64,000 nt of DNA from Clostridia bacterium (GCA_030533005.1 JAUNJX010000003.1:1-64000), one strand, 5' to 3'. Positions 24,506-34,367 are shown, numbered from the stretch's first letter. The notes: generated from the letters alone by a model not told the origin. Numbers and translations are program-made.

Positions 24506-26818
24506 TTACTTTTCTTCATCTTCGCTGGAGAAGCCGGAGAACAGCGCCGCCAAAGAAGTGGTGGACTGCTGTACGGGAGGCAGCTCGTAATCGCTGTCCT
24601 CACGACGGGAGCGGCGCTCACCGCGTTCGGGACGATCGCCGGAGTTACGCGGGGTATTGTCACGCTCCCTGCGAGTCTCCTGACGGGGGGCGGGCGCTTC
24701 GCTCTGCTGAGAACGCTGCTCCGCACGCTCGGCTGCGATACGCTCACGCTCTGCCTTCTCGGCTGCAAGCTGCTCCGCGATATCGGGATTCTCCTCAAGG
24801 ATAACTTCGCGGCGGCTGAGACTGATACGCTTGGCTTCGGGATTGACATCCAGAACCTTGCAGCGAACCACATCGCCAACATTGATCTCATCCTCGACCT
24901 TGGCAATGCGGCGCACGCCAACCTGAGAAATGTGGATCAAGCCATCGATCGTGGGCTCTAGCGCCACAAATGCGCCAAAGGGAACGATACGCACGACCTT
25001 GCCCTCTACGATGCTGCCCACGGGGTATTTCTCATCCGCCATGGTCCAAGGCTTGGGCTGCAGCTGCTTGTAGCCAAGGGATACGCGCTGTTTTTCCACA
25101 TCCACGTCACGGATGAGTACTTCGATTTCCTGGCCGATGCTCAGCACATCGGAAGGATGCTTCACACGACCCCATGCCACGTCGGTGACGTGCACCAAGC
25201 CGTCGATGCCGCCGATATCGACAAACGCGCCGAAATCGGTAAGACGACGGACGATGCCCTGCACCTTTTCGCCGACGACCAGCTCGTCCCAAAGCTTCTT
25301 CTTGGCTTCCTCCGCCTCCATCAGCATCACGGCCTTATGGGACGCCACGATGCGTTTGCGGGACTTATCGACTTCAATGACCTTAAGGCTCAAGGGTTTG
25401 CCAACATATTCGCCGATATTTTCAACATACTTGGTAGAAAGCTGGGATGCGGGGATAAACGCGCGCACACCGTCGATGTTGGCGATCAAGCCGCCCTTGA
25501 CGACTTCCTTGCCAACGCCCTCAAAGACCTTATCCTGCACATTCTCGTCCTGCATAAGGTCATCCCACATCTTCTTGCTCTCAACGTTCTTACGGGACAA
25601 CAGAACGTTGCCCTCGCCGTCATTGACCTTCAAAACCTCGACCTCAATGGAATCGCCGACCTTAACGACTTCGGCGGGATCCACATCGTTATCAGCAGAG
25701 AATTCACTGCGAGGAATAAACCCATCAGACTTATAACCAATGTTGACGCACACTTCGCCGTCAACGATCTGCACGACAGACCCGGTTATGATCTGTCCGT
25801 TGCGAATCCTGACCAGCGTCTTTTCAAATGCTTCCGCAAACGAAGTGTCGCTGGATTCAGCAGCGGTTTCCGCAGCAGGGGTAGCAGTCGTTTCTGCAGC
25901 CTCGGCCACAGCGGGTTCTTCGACGGTAGCTGTTGCTTCCGTTTCGACCTCACAAACTTCTACTTCGGGGCTTTCAGCCATCGTCTTTTCCAGTTCGCTC
26001 ATTCTAGTTACAACCTCCCTAATTTTCCAATCCGGCGTCGATGCGCCTGCAACAACACCTATTATATCATCGGTAAAATATTTTTCAAGAAAAAGTTCAT
26101 CGACTTTTGCTATAGTTTGGGTATGTTCACAGTTTTTTTGGCATATTGCACACAGCTTTTGCGTATTGGAGCTGTTTTTCCCGCCAATTACGATCATATG
26201 GGTACATTTTTTACTCAATGCCTCCGCCTCTTGCTGCCGTATGGCGGTAGTATTACAGATGGTATTATCAAAGTGAACATTTTTTACTTTATTTTGCACG
26301 CGGCACAACATCGTTTTACAGCGGGTGGCGGAAAAGGTGGTTTGCACAAGGATATACGCTTCCTCCATAGGAGGGAGATTGTCTATATCCTCCACGTTCT
26401 CTGCCACATAGGCCTGATCCTCGCACCAGCCGCGTATACCCACGACCTCCGGATGCTCCGCCTTGCCAAAGAGAATCACGTTTTTGCCCGCCTTGTGATA
26501 GGCCTGTGCAAGCGCATGGATTTTCAGCACAAAGGGACATGTGGCGTCGATCACCTTAAGCCCTCGTTGTGCGCACGCCGCATAAACCTGTTCCCCTACC
26601 CCGTGGGATCGAATCACTACCGTGCCGCCAGCCGGTACTTCATCGAGCTCCGGCGCCGCATGAATACCCTTTTGCTCCAATTCATGGATGACGTCCTCGT
26701 TATGGATCAGCTCACCCAGCGTATATACCGTTCCCGCGCATGCCGCTTCCTCGGCCATCTCAACGGCTCGCCGCACGCCAAAGCAAAAACCTATATCCTT
26801 TGCTACCTTAATCAACAT
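24506..26818 (-). CDS. ispH: IspH-ribosomal protein S1 fusion (HMBPP reductase / S1)
   Basis: About 770 residues. Residues 1-285 are 4-hydroxy-3-methylbut-2-enyl diphosphate reductase, the last step of the MEP pathway giving IPP and DMAPP; cluster cysteines are in DIGFCFGV, DATCPFV and NTICNTT. An acidic Ala/Glu/Thr linker (about 290-345) joins four S1 RNA-binding repeats (starting near GQIITGSVVQIV, then GGLIANIDGVRAF, GIVRRLTDFGAFV and GKVVRIVPFGAFV), and a charged Arg/Glu tail ends the protein. The fusion is known in Clostridia. The start ATG overlaps the plsC stop. The product links isoprenoid supply (dxs at 48534, miaA) with an S1-like translation factor. Confidence 0.95.
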   Translation of the reverse strand: MLIKVAKDIGFCFGVRRAVEMAEEAACAGTVYTLGELIHNEDVIHELEQKGIHAAPELDEVPAGGTVVIRSHGVGEQVYAACAQRGLKVIDATCPFVLKIHALAQAYHKAGKNVILFGKAEHPEVVGIRGWCEDQAYVAENVEDIDNLPPMEEAYILVQTTFSATRCKTMLCRVQNKVKNVHFDNTICNTTAIRQQEAEALSKKCTHMIVIGGKNSSNTQKLCAICQKNCEHTQTIAKVDELFLEKYFTDDIIGVVAGASTPDWKIREVVTRMSELEKTMAESPEVEVCEVETEATATVEEPAVAEAAETTATPAAETAAESSDTSFAEAFEKTLVRIRNGQIITGSVVQIVDGEVCVNIGYKSDGFIPRSEFSADNDVDPAEVVKVGDSIEVEVLKVNDGEGNVLLSRKNVESKKMWDDLMQDENVQDKVFEGVGKEVVKGGLIANIDGVRAFIPASQLSTKYVENIGEYVGKPLSLKVIEVDKSRKRIVASHKAVMLMEAEEAKKKLWDELVVGEKVQGIVRRLTDFGAFVDIGGIDGLVHVTDVAWGRVKHPSDVLSIGQEIEVLIRDVDVEKQRVSLGYKQLQPKPWTMADEKYPVGSIVEGKVVRIVPFGAFVALEPTIDGLIHISQVGVRRIAKVEDEINVGDVVRCKVLDVNPEAKRISLSRREVILEENPDIAEQLAAEKAERERIAAERAEQRSQQSEAPAPRQETRRERDNTPRNSGDRPERGERRSRREDSDYELPPVQQSTTSLAALFSGFSSEDEEK

Positions 26819-27411
26819 AGCATCTCGTCCAATTCTTCGCGCAAGGCGCATATGGCGTCCGTGATCTTATCCGTTACGACCTCTACCATCTCGGATTTTT
26901 TGGCGCTGGCTACGATCTGGTTAACGTCCAGCGCACGGCCTACGATCATGATGGGGCGCCAGCGCCTATAGCTATCCGGGTGAATGTAGACCGGCACGAT
27001 AGGCGCGCCTGAGCGTATAGCTAAAAACGCCGTCCCCCGTTCCAGCGCGTCCAGCTCATGCGTCACGGCGCGCTTACCCTCCGGGAAAATGCCAAATATC
27101 TTTCCTTGATTGAGTACTTCTAGTGCGTTTTTAAGGGATTGCAGATCCGCCTGCTTCCGATTCACAGGAAATGCGTAGAGCATCTTGAAAAACGCCTTAC
27201 CGACAGGGGATTTGAATATCTCCTGCTTCGCCATAAAATGTATGATGCGCGGCGAAAGCAGCGCTATGAGCACAGGGTCGGCCATGGAGCGATGGTTGGA
27301 TACGACAATACCCTTATCCTTGATACGCAAATTTTCGCGTCCAAACACGATAGGCCGCCAAAACAGAAGGATAAGCGGCCCCAATATGTACCTCACGATT
27401 ATATAGAGCAT
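26812..27411 (-). CDS. plsC: 1-acyl-sn-glycerol-3-phosphate acyltransferase
   Basis: 199-residue membrane-associated acyltransferase forming phosphatidic acid. The HX4D catalytic motif is SNHRSMADP (His40, Asp45), and the substrate motif FPEGKRA follows. AAGAGG precedes the ATG at 27411. It sits between cmk and ispH-rpsA, the clostridial order. Confidence 0.93.
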   Translation of the reverse strand: MLYIIVRYILGPLILLFWRPIVFGRENLRIKDKGIVVSNHRSMADPVLIALLSPRIIHFMAKQEIFKSPVGKAFFKMLYAFPVNRKQADLQSLKNALEVLNQGKIFGIFPEGKRAVTHELDALERGTAFLAIRSGAPIVPVYIHPDSYRRWRPIMIVGRALDVNQIVASAKKSEMVEVVTDKITDAICALREELDEMLC

Positions 27412-27415
27412 GCGC

Positions 27416-28084
27416 TTACCTCTTGAGCTGTGCAAGCACAGCTTGTACGGCTGTCGGTATGTCCATATCCGTCGTATCGATCAGTATGGCGTCAGGAGCC
27501 TGCATAAGCGGCGCGAATTCGCGCGTGCTGTCCGTATGATCCCGTGCGGTGATCTCGGATTGCATCGCCTCAAGCGTAACATCTTGATATTGCCCTCTTG
27601 CGCGCAGCTCCGCAAGCCTGCGCCGCGCCCGCTCCTCCACCGATGCGGTGACATAAAACTTATTCGGGGTCTGGGGGATCACATAGGTGCCGATTTCGCG
27701 TCCGTCCATGACCACATCGTTCCCTTGTGCGACCTTTCGCTGCGTATCCGCAAGCTTGATCCGCACAGCCGGGAAAACGGAAATATCCGATGCACCCTTG
27801 GATATCTCAGGCGTGCGGATCAGATCGGATACGTCCTCGCCGTTCAGATAGGTATGCTGCACGCCGTCTATACATCTGGCAAAAATATCCGTTGTCTCCA
27901 ACAGGGGCAGCACACGCGCCACATCATTTGGGTCGATGCCCGCACGCAGCGCACCAAGCGCCAAGGCGCGGTACATTGCACCCGTATCCAAATATAATAT
28001 GCCCAGCTCCCGTGCTATAGCCTTTGCGATCGTGCTCTTTCCCGCGCCAGCGGGTCCGTCTATGGCGATATTGAGATACGGCAT
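27416..28084 (-). CDS. cmk: Cytidylate kinase
   Basis: 222-residue kinase phosphorylating CMP and dCMP. P-loop GPAGAGKST (residues 9-17), LDTGAMYRA for nucleotide binding, and the DGREIGT motif are present. Head of the cmk-plsC-ispH/rpsA operon, with AAGGGAG before the ATG. Confidence 0.96.
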   Translation of the reverse strand: MPYLNIAIDGPAGAGKSTIAKAIARELGILYLDTGAMYRALALGALRAGIDPNDVARVLPLLETTDIFARCIDGVQHTYLNGEDVSDLIRTPEISKGASDISVFPAVRIKLADTQRKVAQGNDVVMDGREIGTYVIPQTPNKFYVTASVEERARRRLAELRARGQYQDVTLEAMQSEITARDHTDSTREFAPLMQAPDAILIDTTDMDIPTAVQAVLAQLKR

Positions 28085-28108
28085 AGTTTTTTCTCCCTTT
28101 GCGATATT

Positions 28109-29326
28109 TTATAGTATGGAACGTCCCGCAAGCACACCCGTCGAATATGCGATCTGCAAGTTATAGCCACCCGTCGTCGCATCTACGTCTATGATCTCGC
28201 CCGCAAAATAAAGTCCCGGCACAAGCTTGGACTGCATGGTGGACGGATCGATCTCCTTCACGCTCACGCCGCCCCTAGTGATAATAGCCTCCTCCACGGG
28301 ACGCGCACGCTTCACCGTCATGGCAAGATTTTTGAGTAAATGGCAGAAGGAAAGCCGCATCGCGCGTTGGATCTCATTGACGGGCAGCGTGGCGGGGATG
28401 CCGGAAAGACCTACGATAACGGGGATCAGTTTAGCGGGAAGCAGCTCGCCAAGCGCGTTGCCAAACTGCCGGTTGATGTTCTTTTCAAAGTCGCGCAGCA
28501 ACCGCCTGTCCAACTCCTCCTCCGAAAGCCCCGGCTTAAGGTCGATCACAAGGCGTATGCCCTCCGGCGCTTCCGCAAAGCGGCTGACCGCGCTCAACAC
28601 CAAAGGCCCCGTCACGCCAAAGTGCGTAAAGAGCATTTCGCCCAATTCTTCATAAAGCTTTTTCTTGTCCCGGTACGCGCGAAGCGTCACGTTTCGCAGC
28701 GACAGCCCCATCAGCTCCGCAGGCCATTCCTCCGCCGTTTCCAACGGCACAAGAGAGGGTACCGGCGGCAGGATCGTGTGCCCAAGGCGCGCCGCAAACG
28801 CATAGCCATCCCCCGTAGAGCCTGTAGACGCATAGCTTTTGCCACCCGTTGCAAGCACCACAGCGTCATAGGGTTCCCTTTGCCCATCTATATCGACCAA
28901 GAAGCCCTTACTTTCCTTATGGATATCCTTGACAGCCGCGTCCAGCCGCACGCGCGCGCCGCTTTTTTGCACATACTTTTCCAAGGCGCGTATTACGTCG
29001 CTGGACTTGTCCGATACGGGAAAAACGCGGTTGCCCCGCTCCTGCTTGGTAGGCACCCCCATAGACTCCACCAGCGCTACGATATCCCGATTATCAAAGC
29101 CGTATAGTGCACTATAGAGAAACTTGCCGTTGCGCGGGATGTGGGTAAAAAAATCCTCCATCTCCGTTGCGTTGGTCAGGTTGCACCGACCCTTCCCCGT
29201 AAGATAGAGCTTGCGACCCAATTTTCCGTTTTTTTCCAGCAGCGTCACGTCATGGCCGTTCTGTGCCGCAAACGCAGCGCAGAGCATGCCCGCGGGCCCG
29301 CCGCCTATCACAGCAACACGGCTCAA
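28109..29326 (-). CDS. NAD(P)/FAD-dependent oxidoreductase, HI0933/YhiN family
   Basis: 405-residue flavoprotein. The dinucleotide-binding GGGPAGM opens the protein, GRKLYLTGKGRCNLTN is the family hallmark, and VLATGGKSYASTGSTGDGY and AGEIIDVDATTGGYNLQ complete the FAD site. The physiological substrate of this family is unknown. A TTG start at 29326 is chosen because AAAGGAG lies 6 nt upstream and TTGA overlaps the stop of the preceding gene. Confidence 0.9.
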   Translation of the reverse strand: MSRVAVIGGGPAGMLCAAFAAQNGHDVTLLEKNGKLGRKLYLTGKGRCNLTNATEMEDFFTHIPRNGKFLYSALYGFDNRDIVALVESMGVPTKQERGNRVFPVSDKSSDVIRALEKYVQKSGARVRLDAAVKDIHKESKGFLVDIDGQREPYDAVVLATGGKSYASTGSTGDGYAFAARLGHTILPPVPSLVPLETAEEWPAELMGLSLRNVTLRAYRDKKKLYEELGEMLFTHFGVTGPLVLSAVSRFAEAPEGIRLVIDLKPGLSEEELDRRLLRDFEKNINRQFGNALGELLPAKLIPVIVGLSGIPATLPVNEIQRAMRLSFCHLLKNLAMTVKRARPVEEAIITRGGVSVKEIDPSTMQSKLVPGLYFAGEIIDVDATTGGYNLQIAYSTGVLAGRSIL

Positions 29327-29958
29327 AGATGGCTCCTTTCCGGCAACAGCCCTTTCTGTAAAAGAAAGTATGTCTCGTTGATCGTGCTCACGGCATAATC
29401 GTCCCCTTTGGTTCTGATCTCCGAATAGCTGCAATTATCCGTGCGTATTTTGTGCATGCAGTTGGGGGACGCATGCAGGTAATGGCACAAAATCAATTTC
29501 ACGGGATTGGCATGGGAAATCATCACAACATTACCATCCTTATAGCGGGAAAAAACATCAGCCGCAAAATCCAAACTGCGCGCGTTGACCTGCTGCACGG
29601 TTTCCGCGCCGGGTATGGCGCAGCTTTCCGGCGTTTTTACCCAAACATCCCAAAGCGCGGGCTGCGTTTTGGAAAGCTCCGGCATGATGACGCCTTCCCA
29701 TTCACCAAAGTCACGCTCGATCAGCCGTTCGTCCACGATCAGCGGGCAGCCCTGCCTGTCTGCGATAAAACGTGCCGATTCCTGTGCGCGCTGCAAGGGG
29801 CTTGCATACACCACATCGATCTTCATGCAGCTTAAGCGCTCCGATAACGCCTGCGCCTGCGCGCGTCCCCTTTCGTTGAGCGGGATATCCGTGCGACCCT
29901 GCACGCGAAAGCAGGTGTTCCAATCGGTCTGCCCATGTCTTGCAAGGATCAGCTTCAT
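29323..29958 (-). CDS. Histidine phosphatase family protein (phosphoglycerate mutase-like)
   Basis: 211 residues with the phosphohistidine motif LARHGQTDWN, the Arg in ERDFGEWEG and the second His in MISHANPVK. The substrate cannot be read from the sequence; relatives include CobC-type and broad phosphatases. ATGA overlap with surE. Confidence 0.88.
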   Translation of the reverse strand: MKLILARHGQTDWNTCFRVQGRTDIPLNERGRAQAQALSERLSCMKIDVVYASPLQRAQESARFIADRQGCPLIVDERLIERDFGEWEGVIMPELSKTQPALWDVWVKTPESCAIPGAETVQQVNARSLDFAADVFSRYKDGNVVMISHANPVKLILCHYLHASPNCMHKIRTDNCSYSEIRTKGDDYAVSTINETYFLLQKGLLPERSHL

Positions 29959-30707
29959 TCCGCTTTCTTTTCCTTCCATGCCTGCAAACAGGCATAATCC
30001 GTCAGATCCAGCTTCAGCGGCACGATGGCGATATAGCCCTCCTGCACCCAGCGTTCGTCCGTATCCTCATCCGGCTCACAGCGCGTCAGCTTTCCGGCAG
30101 GCACCCAATAATATTTCTGTCTGTGCGGATCCTCCCGTTCTACATAAGCAAGCTCATATTTCTGATGGCTGCTCGCGGTAAAACGATACCCCTTGACCTC
30201 CTCCATGGGAAGATCCGGCGCATTGATGTTGATGACGCCGCAAGCGCCCTCCAAGGCCGCGGGTATCATTGCCTTGATCGCCTGAATCACGGGCGCAAAG
30301 TTTTTGGGTTTCGAGGCGCAAACAGAACCCGCGATGGCGGGTACACCCTCTGCCGCCGCAGCCATGGCGGCGGAAACCGTGCCGGAATAATGCACGTCCG
30401 AGCCCAAATTCGCGCCCAGATTAATGCCGGAAAGCACCACATCGGGCGTTACGCCCAAGTTGCCGCAGGCGATCTTCACGCAATCCACCGGCGTACCGTT
30501 CACCGCAAAGGTGGGAACGCCAGGAAGATCGGAAAGCTCGACCTGTTTGACACGCAGCGGTGTGGTAAGCGTGATGGAGTGGGACGCGCCGCTCCTTTCA
30601 CTGTCGGGAGCCACCACGAACACCTCATGCTCATCGCAAAAAGCCTTGGCAAGCGCCCGGATGCCGGCGGCATACACGCCGTCGTCGTTGGTTATCAATA
30701 TCTTCAT
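29955..30707 (-). CDS. surE: 5'/3'-nucleotidase SurE
   Basis: 250-residue metal-dependent nucleoside-monophosphate phosphatase. The active-site NDDG (residues 7-10), APDSERSGASHSIT and SGINLGANLGSDVHYSGTVSA motifs are complete. First gene of a three-gene unit with the histidine phosphatase and the HI0933-type flavoprotein. Confidence 0.96.
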   Translation of the reverse strand: MKILITNDDGVYAAGIRALAKAFCDEHEVFVVAPDSERSGASHSITLTTPLRVKQVELSDLPGVPTFAVNGTPVDCVKIACGNLGVTPDVVLSGINLGANLGSDVHYSGTVSAAMAAAAEGVPAIAGSVCASKPKNFAPVIQAIKAMIPAALEGACGVININAPDLPMEEVKGYRFTASSHQKYELAYVEREDPHRQKYYWVPAGKLTRCEPDEDTDERWVQEGYIAIVPLKLDLTDYACLQAWKEKKAE

Positions 30708-30736
30708 ACATACACCCCGTATCACATACTTTTTTT

Positions 30737-30765
30737 ATTTTAACAGACGCAGATGCACAATTCAA
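30737..30765 (-). promoter_or_regulatory. Promoter of surE
   Basis: Minus strand TTGAAT (30765-30760), 17-bp spacer, TAAAAT (30742-30737). Confidence 0.6.
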
Positions 30766-30801
30766 TCATTGCGTATGCCTACATACCCACTTGCCTTCAT
30801 C

Positions 30802-30834
30802 AAAAAGGAGGCGAATGTTTCCATCCGTCTCCTT
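30802..30834 (-). terminator. Terminator of the oad operon
   Basis: Minus strand AAGGAGACG pairs with CGCCTCCTT with one mismatch (arms 30826-30834 and 30805-30813), followed by a run of T. Confidence 0.75.
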
Positions 30835-30853
30835 CCAATCGCCATATAGGGAT

Positions 30854-32317
30854 TTACAGGCTCAAATCCTCCACATAGAGGGTCGTAACGCCAGCAGGCG
30901 CGGATGCGGCAACAGCCGGTGCAGCCTTAGGCGCCGCAGGCGCAGCAGCGGGCGCGGCCACGGGAGCCTCGGCCTTCGCCTTGTCGCGGTTTTCAAAGAA
31001 CTTAAGCGCGACCTGCGGGAACAGCGCGTAGGTGAACACATCCTCGTCGGACTTGGCGATACCCTTGAGCTCCTCGCGGTACTTGTCAAGCTCGGGTTCC
31101 AGCAGGTCAGCGGGGCGGCAGGTGATGGGGGTCTTGTCGCCGATGGCCAGCTTGCGGACTTCCTCGTTGACCTCACCGGGCAATGCGCCGTATTCACCGG
31201 CGAGCAGCGCCTTGGACTCCTTGGTGAAGTTCTTGTAACGGCCAAAGAGTACATTGAACACCGCCTGCGTACCAACGATCTGGCTGGTGGGCGTAACCAG
31301 AGGCGGATAACCAAAGTCCTTACGCACTACGGGAACCTCTTCGAGAACCTCGTAATACTTATCCTCTTTGCCGGCTTCCTTCAACTGGTTGATAAGGTTG
31401 CTGAGCATGCCGCCGGGAACCTGATAGATCAAGGTGTTAGTGTCTACCTGCAACACCTTGGGGTTGCGGAAGCCCTCGTCTGTCAGCTTCTGGGCAACGC
31501 CGCGGAAGTGCTTGGCAGCCTCGGCAAGCTTGACAAGGTCAAGGCCGGTATCGCGCTCCGTACCCTTGAGCGTCGCAACCAAGGACTCGGTAGCGGGCTG
31601 AGAGGTGCCGTTTGCCAATGGAGAAAGCGCACAGTCCACGATATCCACGCCCGCTTCGGCGGCCTTAAGATAGGTCATGTCGCCGGTGCCGGTGGTGTTA
31701 TGCGTGTGCAGATGTACGGGAAGACCCACCTCGTCCTTCAAGCGCTTCACCAGAGAATACGCCTCAAAGGGCAGCAGCAGGTTCGCCATATCCTTGATGC
31801 AGATGACGTCCGCGCCCATATCCTTAAGGTCTTTGGCGACCTTAACAAAGTAATCCTCGCTGTGCACGGGGCTGATGGTGTAGCTGATCGCGGGCTCGCA
31901 TATGCCGCCGTACTTCTTTGTGAACTTGATGGCGGCTTCCAGATTGCGCACGTCGTTAAGCGCGTCGAAGATACGGATTACATCGATACCGTTTTCGATG
32001 GCCTTGCGGCAGAACTGCTCCACAACGTCGTCAGCATAGTGCTTATAGCCAAGGATGTTCTGGCCGCGGAAAAGCATTTGCAGCTTTGTATTGGGCAGCG
32101 CCTTTTTCAGCTTGCGGATGCGCTCCCAAGGATCTTCGTTCAAAAAGCGGATGCAGCTATCGAATGTAGCGCCGCCCCAGCATTCCAACGACCAATAGCC
32201 GATGCTGTCCAGTATTTCACAGGCGGGGAGCATATCCTCCGTACGCATGCGCGTAGCGGCCTGCGACTGGTGAGCATCACGCAATATGGTATCTGTAATC
32301 AACAGTTTCTTTTCCAT
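30854..32317 (-). CDS. oadA: Oxaloacetate decarboxylase alpha subunit (carboxyltransferase)
   Basis: 487 residues. The DRE-TIM-type carboxyltransferase barrel begins with DTILRDAHQS, contains GQNILGY, RIFDALND and the metal-ligand segment HLHTHNTTGTG, followed by the PYC_OADA conserved domain. It moves the carboxyl group of oxaloacetate to biotin. The C-terminus keeps an Ala/Pro linker but ends without a biotinyl domain; that domain is a separate gene (33581-33937). Last gene of the oad operon. Confidence 0.93.
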   Translation of the reverse strand: MEKKLLITDTILRDAHQSQAATRMRTEDMLPACEILDSIGYWSLECWGGATFDSCIRFLNEDPWERIRKLKKALPNTKLQMLFRGQNILGYKHYADDVVEQFCRKAIENGIDVIRIFDALNDVRNLEAAIKFTKKYGGICEPAISYTISPVHSEDYFVKVAKDLKDMGADVICIKDMANLLLPFEAYSLVKRLKDEVGLPVHLHTHNTTGTGDMTYLKAAEAGVDIVDCALSPLANGTSQPATESLVATLKGTERDTGLDLVKLAEAAKHFRGVAQKLTDEGFRNPKVLQVDTNTLIYQVPGGMLSNLINQLKEAGKEDKYYEVLEEVPVVRKDFGYPPLVTPTSQIVGTQAVFNVLFGRYKNFTKESKALLAGEYGALPGEVNEEVRKLAIGDKTPITCRPADLLEPELDKYREELKGIAKSDEDVFTYALFPQVALKFFENRDKAKAEAPVAAPAAAPAAPKAAPAVAASAPAGVTTLYVEDLSL

Positions 32318-32335
32318 ATATACCGATCTCCTTCT

Positions 32336-33529
32336 TTAATAGAACAGGGCAAGGAACACACCGGCCGCGATCGCGGAGCCGATGACGCCTGCCACATTGG
32401 GGCCCATAGCGTGCATGAGCAGGAAGTTGCCGGGATTCTCCTTCTGCCCGACGATCTGGGAAACACGCGCCGCCATAGGCACAGCGGAAACGCCCGCAGA
32501 GCCGATCAAGGGGTTGATGGGATCCGTCTTTCTGAGAAAAACATTCATCAGCTTTGCAAGCAGCACGCCGCCGGCGGTACCGAAGCCGAACGCGCAAACG
32601 CCCATGACCAGAATACCGATGGTCTCAAAGTTGAAGAACGCGTTCGTGGTGGCCGTAGCGCCAACGGAAACGCCCAAGAATATCGTGACGATATTGATAA
32701 GCTCGTTCTGCGCGGTCTTGCTCAAGCGCTCCGTTACGCCGCTCTCGCGGAACAGGTTGCCCAGCATCAGCATGCCGACAAGGGGTGCTGCGGAGGGAAG
32801 CAAGAGGGACACAAAGATCGTGACCACGATGGGGAAAATGATCTTTTCCGTCTGGGACACGGGACGAAGCTGCTTCATGACGATGCAGCGTTCTTCCTTC
32901 GTGGTCAAAAGCTTCATGATGGGCGGCTGAATGACCGGCACCAGCGCCATGTAGGAATAGGCCGCTACCGCGACAGGGCCAAGCAACGCCGGCGCGAGCC
33001 TAGACGTCACATAGATCGCCGTTGGCCCGTCGGCGCCGCCGATGATGCCGATAGAGGCCGCCTCGTTATAGCCAAAGTGGATGGCTTCGGGGAAAATGGC
33101 CGTAAGGGCCAGCGCGCCCATGAAGGCGATAAAGATGCCCAGCTGTGCGGCTGCGCCCAGCAACAGGCTCTTGGGGTTGGCGATCAAGGGACCAAAGTCC
33201 GTCATGGCGCCCACGCCCATAAATATCAATGACGGGTATATGCCTAGTTTGACGCCCAAATACAGGTAATCGATCAATCCCGCGCCGTTGTTGAAGGCCT
33301 GCCAATCCACATGCCCGCCGGTATAGAATTCGGCATGGTACAGGTTGGCGCCGGGCAGATTGGTCAAGAGCATACCAAATGCGATGGTGACCATCAGCAG
33401 GGGCTCAAACTTCTTGGCAATGCCAAGATAAAGGAGGAGACACGCCACGCCGATCATGACCAAGCAGCGGGGGTCCTCAAAAAGCATCCAAAATCCCGTC
33501 GATTTTACGAATTCAAATATAGCTTCCAT
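32336..33529 (-). CDS. oadB: Sodium-translocating decarboxylase beta subunit
   Basis: 397-residue polytopic membrane protein with about nine hydrophobic helices that decarboxylates carboxybiotin and exports Na+. Family motifs [21 protein letters not shown] and the C-terminal [11 protein letters not shown] are intact. GAAGGAG precedes the ATG. Confidence 0.95.
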   Translation of the reverse strand: MEAIFEFVKSTGFWMLFEDPRCLVMIGVACLLLYLGIAKKFEPLLMVTIAFGMLLTNLPGANLYHAEFYTGGHVDWQAFNNGAGLIDYLYLGVKLGIYPSLIFMGVGAMTDFGPLIANPKSLLLGAAAQLGIFIAFMGALALTAIFPEAIHFGYNEAASIGIIGGADGPTAIYVTSRLAPALLGPVAVAAYSYMALVPVIQPPIMKLLTTKEERCIVMKQLRPVSQTEKIIFPIVVTIFVSLLLPSAAPLVGMLMLGNLFRESGVTERLSKTAQNELINIVTIFLGVSVGATATTNAFFNFETIGILVMGVCAFGFGTAGGVLLAKLMNVFLRKTDPINPLIGSAGVSAVPMAARVSQIVGQKENPGNFLLMHAMGPNVAGVIGSAIAAGVFLALFY

Positions 33530-33580
33530 TTATTTGTTTACTCCTTCGCAATCGTTAGGGAACATCAAAAAAGCGATCGC

Positions 33581-33937
33581 TTATTCAATGACGCAAAGGA
33601 CATCACCGGAATTCACGGCAGCACCCTTCTGAACGTTGACGGCCACGACCTTGCAGTCACGGGGCGCCATGATCTCGTTCTCCATCTTCATGGCTTCGAG
33701 GATCAGCAGCACAGCGCCGGACTTAACAACGTCGCCGGGCTTGCACTTGACTTCCCAGATGTTGCCGGGCATGGGGCAGGTAACAGTCTCCTGCTTGCCG
33801 GTGGCGGCTACGGGAGCGGGCGCCGCAACAGGGGCGGGCGCGGCAGCGGGTGCCGCAACAGGCGCGCTGCCGGCAGCGATTTCTTCAACTTCTACTTCAT
33901 AAGAAGATCCGTTAACATTGACGATGAACTTACGCAT
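33581..33937 (-). CDS. Biotin carboxyl carrier protein of the sodium pump
   Basis: 118 residues. A short N-terminal strand region, an Ala/Pro hinge (about 22-46) and a biotinyl domain with EAMKMEN; Lys84 is the biotinylation site. It shuttles CO2 between OadA and OadB. The start at 33937 follows GGAGGG; the reading frame extends upstream but without homology. Confidence 0.93.
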   Translation of the reverse strand: MRKFIVNVNGSSYEVEVEEIAAGSAPVAAPAAAPAPVAAPAPVAATGKQETVTCPMPGNIWEVKCKPGDVVKSGAVLLILEAMKMENEIMAPRDCKVVAVNVQKGAAVNSGDVLCVIE

Positions 33938-33959
33938 TTGTGTTTTCCCTCCAACAAAA

Positions 33960-34367
33960 TTATATTTTTTTGATGCTGTGAATTCTAAGGCCCTGTACGT
34001 CAGCGCCCATCGTAGTGGCGACCGCAGCGGAAACCGCGGCAACAAATTGCTGCCTGTTTGCGCTGGATCCGCCGATTTGCCGAATAGATCGAATCCGAAG
34101 CCCCTCGATATTGGAACCATCATATGTGGCGATCGCCGCAGCAATGATAGCATCTAAAAGCTTCCTGTCCCCAAAGGCTACACCGCCTGCGGGAAGTACG
34201 GCCGTCGGCACGGCAACCCCTTGTGCGGCGCTTTCTGCCGGTACGGCAGGTTTTTCAAATTTACGGATCATCCAACTCATCAGCATCGAGATGAAAATTA
34301 AGCAAATGAGTCCAAAAAACACAGTTCCCATACCTAAAGCCAACACGAACCACGGACTAATACTCAA
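33960..34367 (-). CDS. OadG family gamma subunit with duplicated C-terminal module
   Basis: 135 residues. An N-terminal transmembrane helix (ALGMGTVFFGLICLIFI) anchors the decarboxylase complex. The remainder has two tandem 31-residue modules that can be aligned without gaps, ending in GLRIRSIRQI and GLRIHSIKKI, about half identical. A TTG start at 34367 is chosen because GGAGG lies 9 nt upstream. First gene of the operon oadG-bccp-oadB-oadA. Confidence 0.8.
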   Translation of the reverse strand: MSISPWFVLALGMGTVFFGLICLIFISMLMSWMIRKFEKPAVPAESAAQGVAVPTAVLPAGGVAFGDRKLLDAIIAAAIATYDGSNIEGLRIRSIRQIGGSSANRQQFVAAVSAAVATTMGADVQGLRIHSIKKI

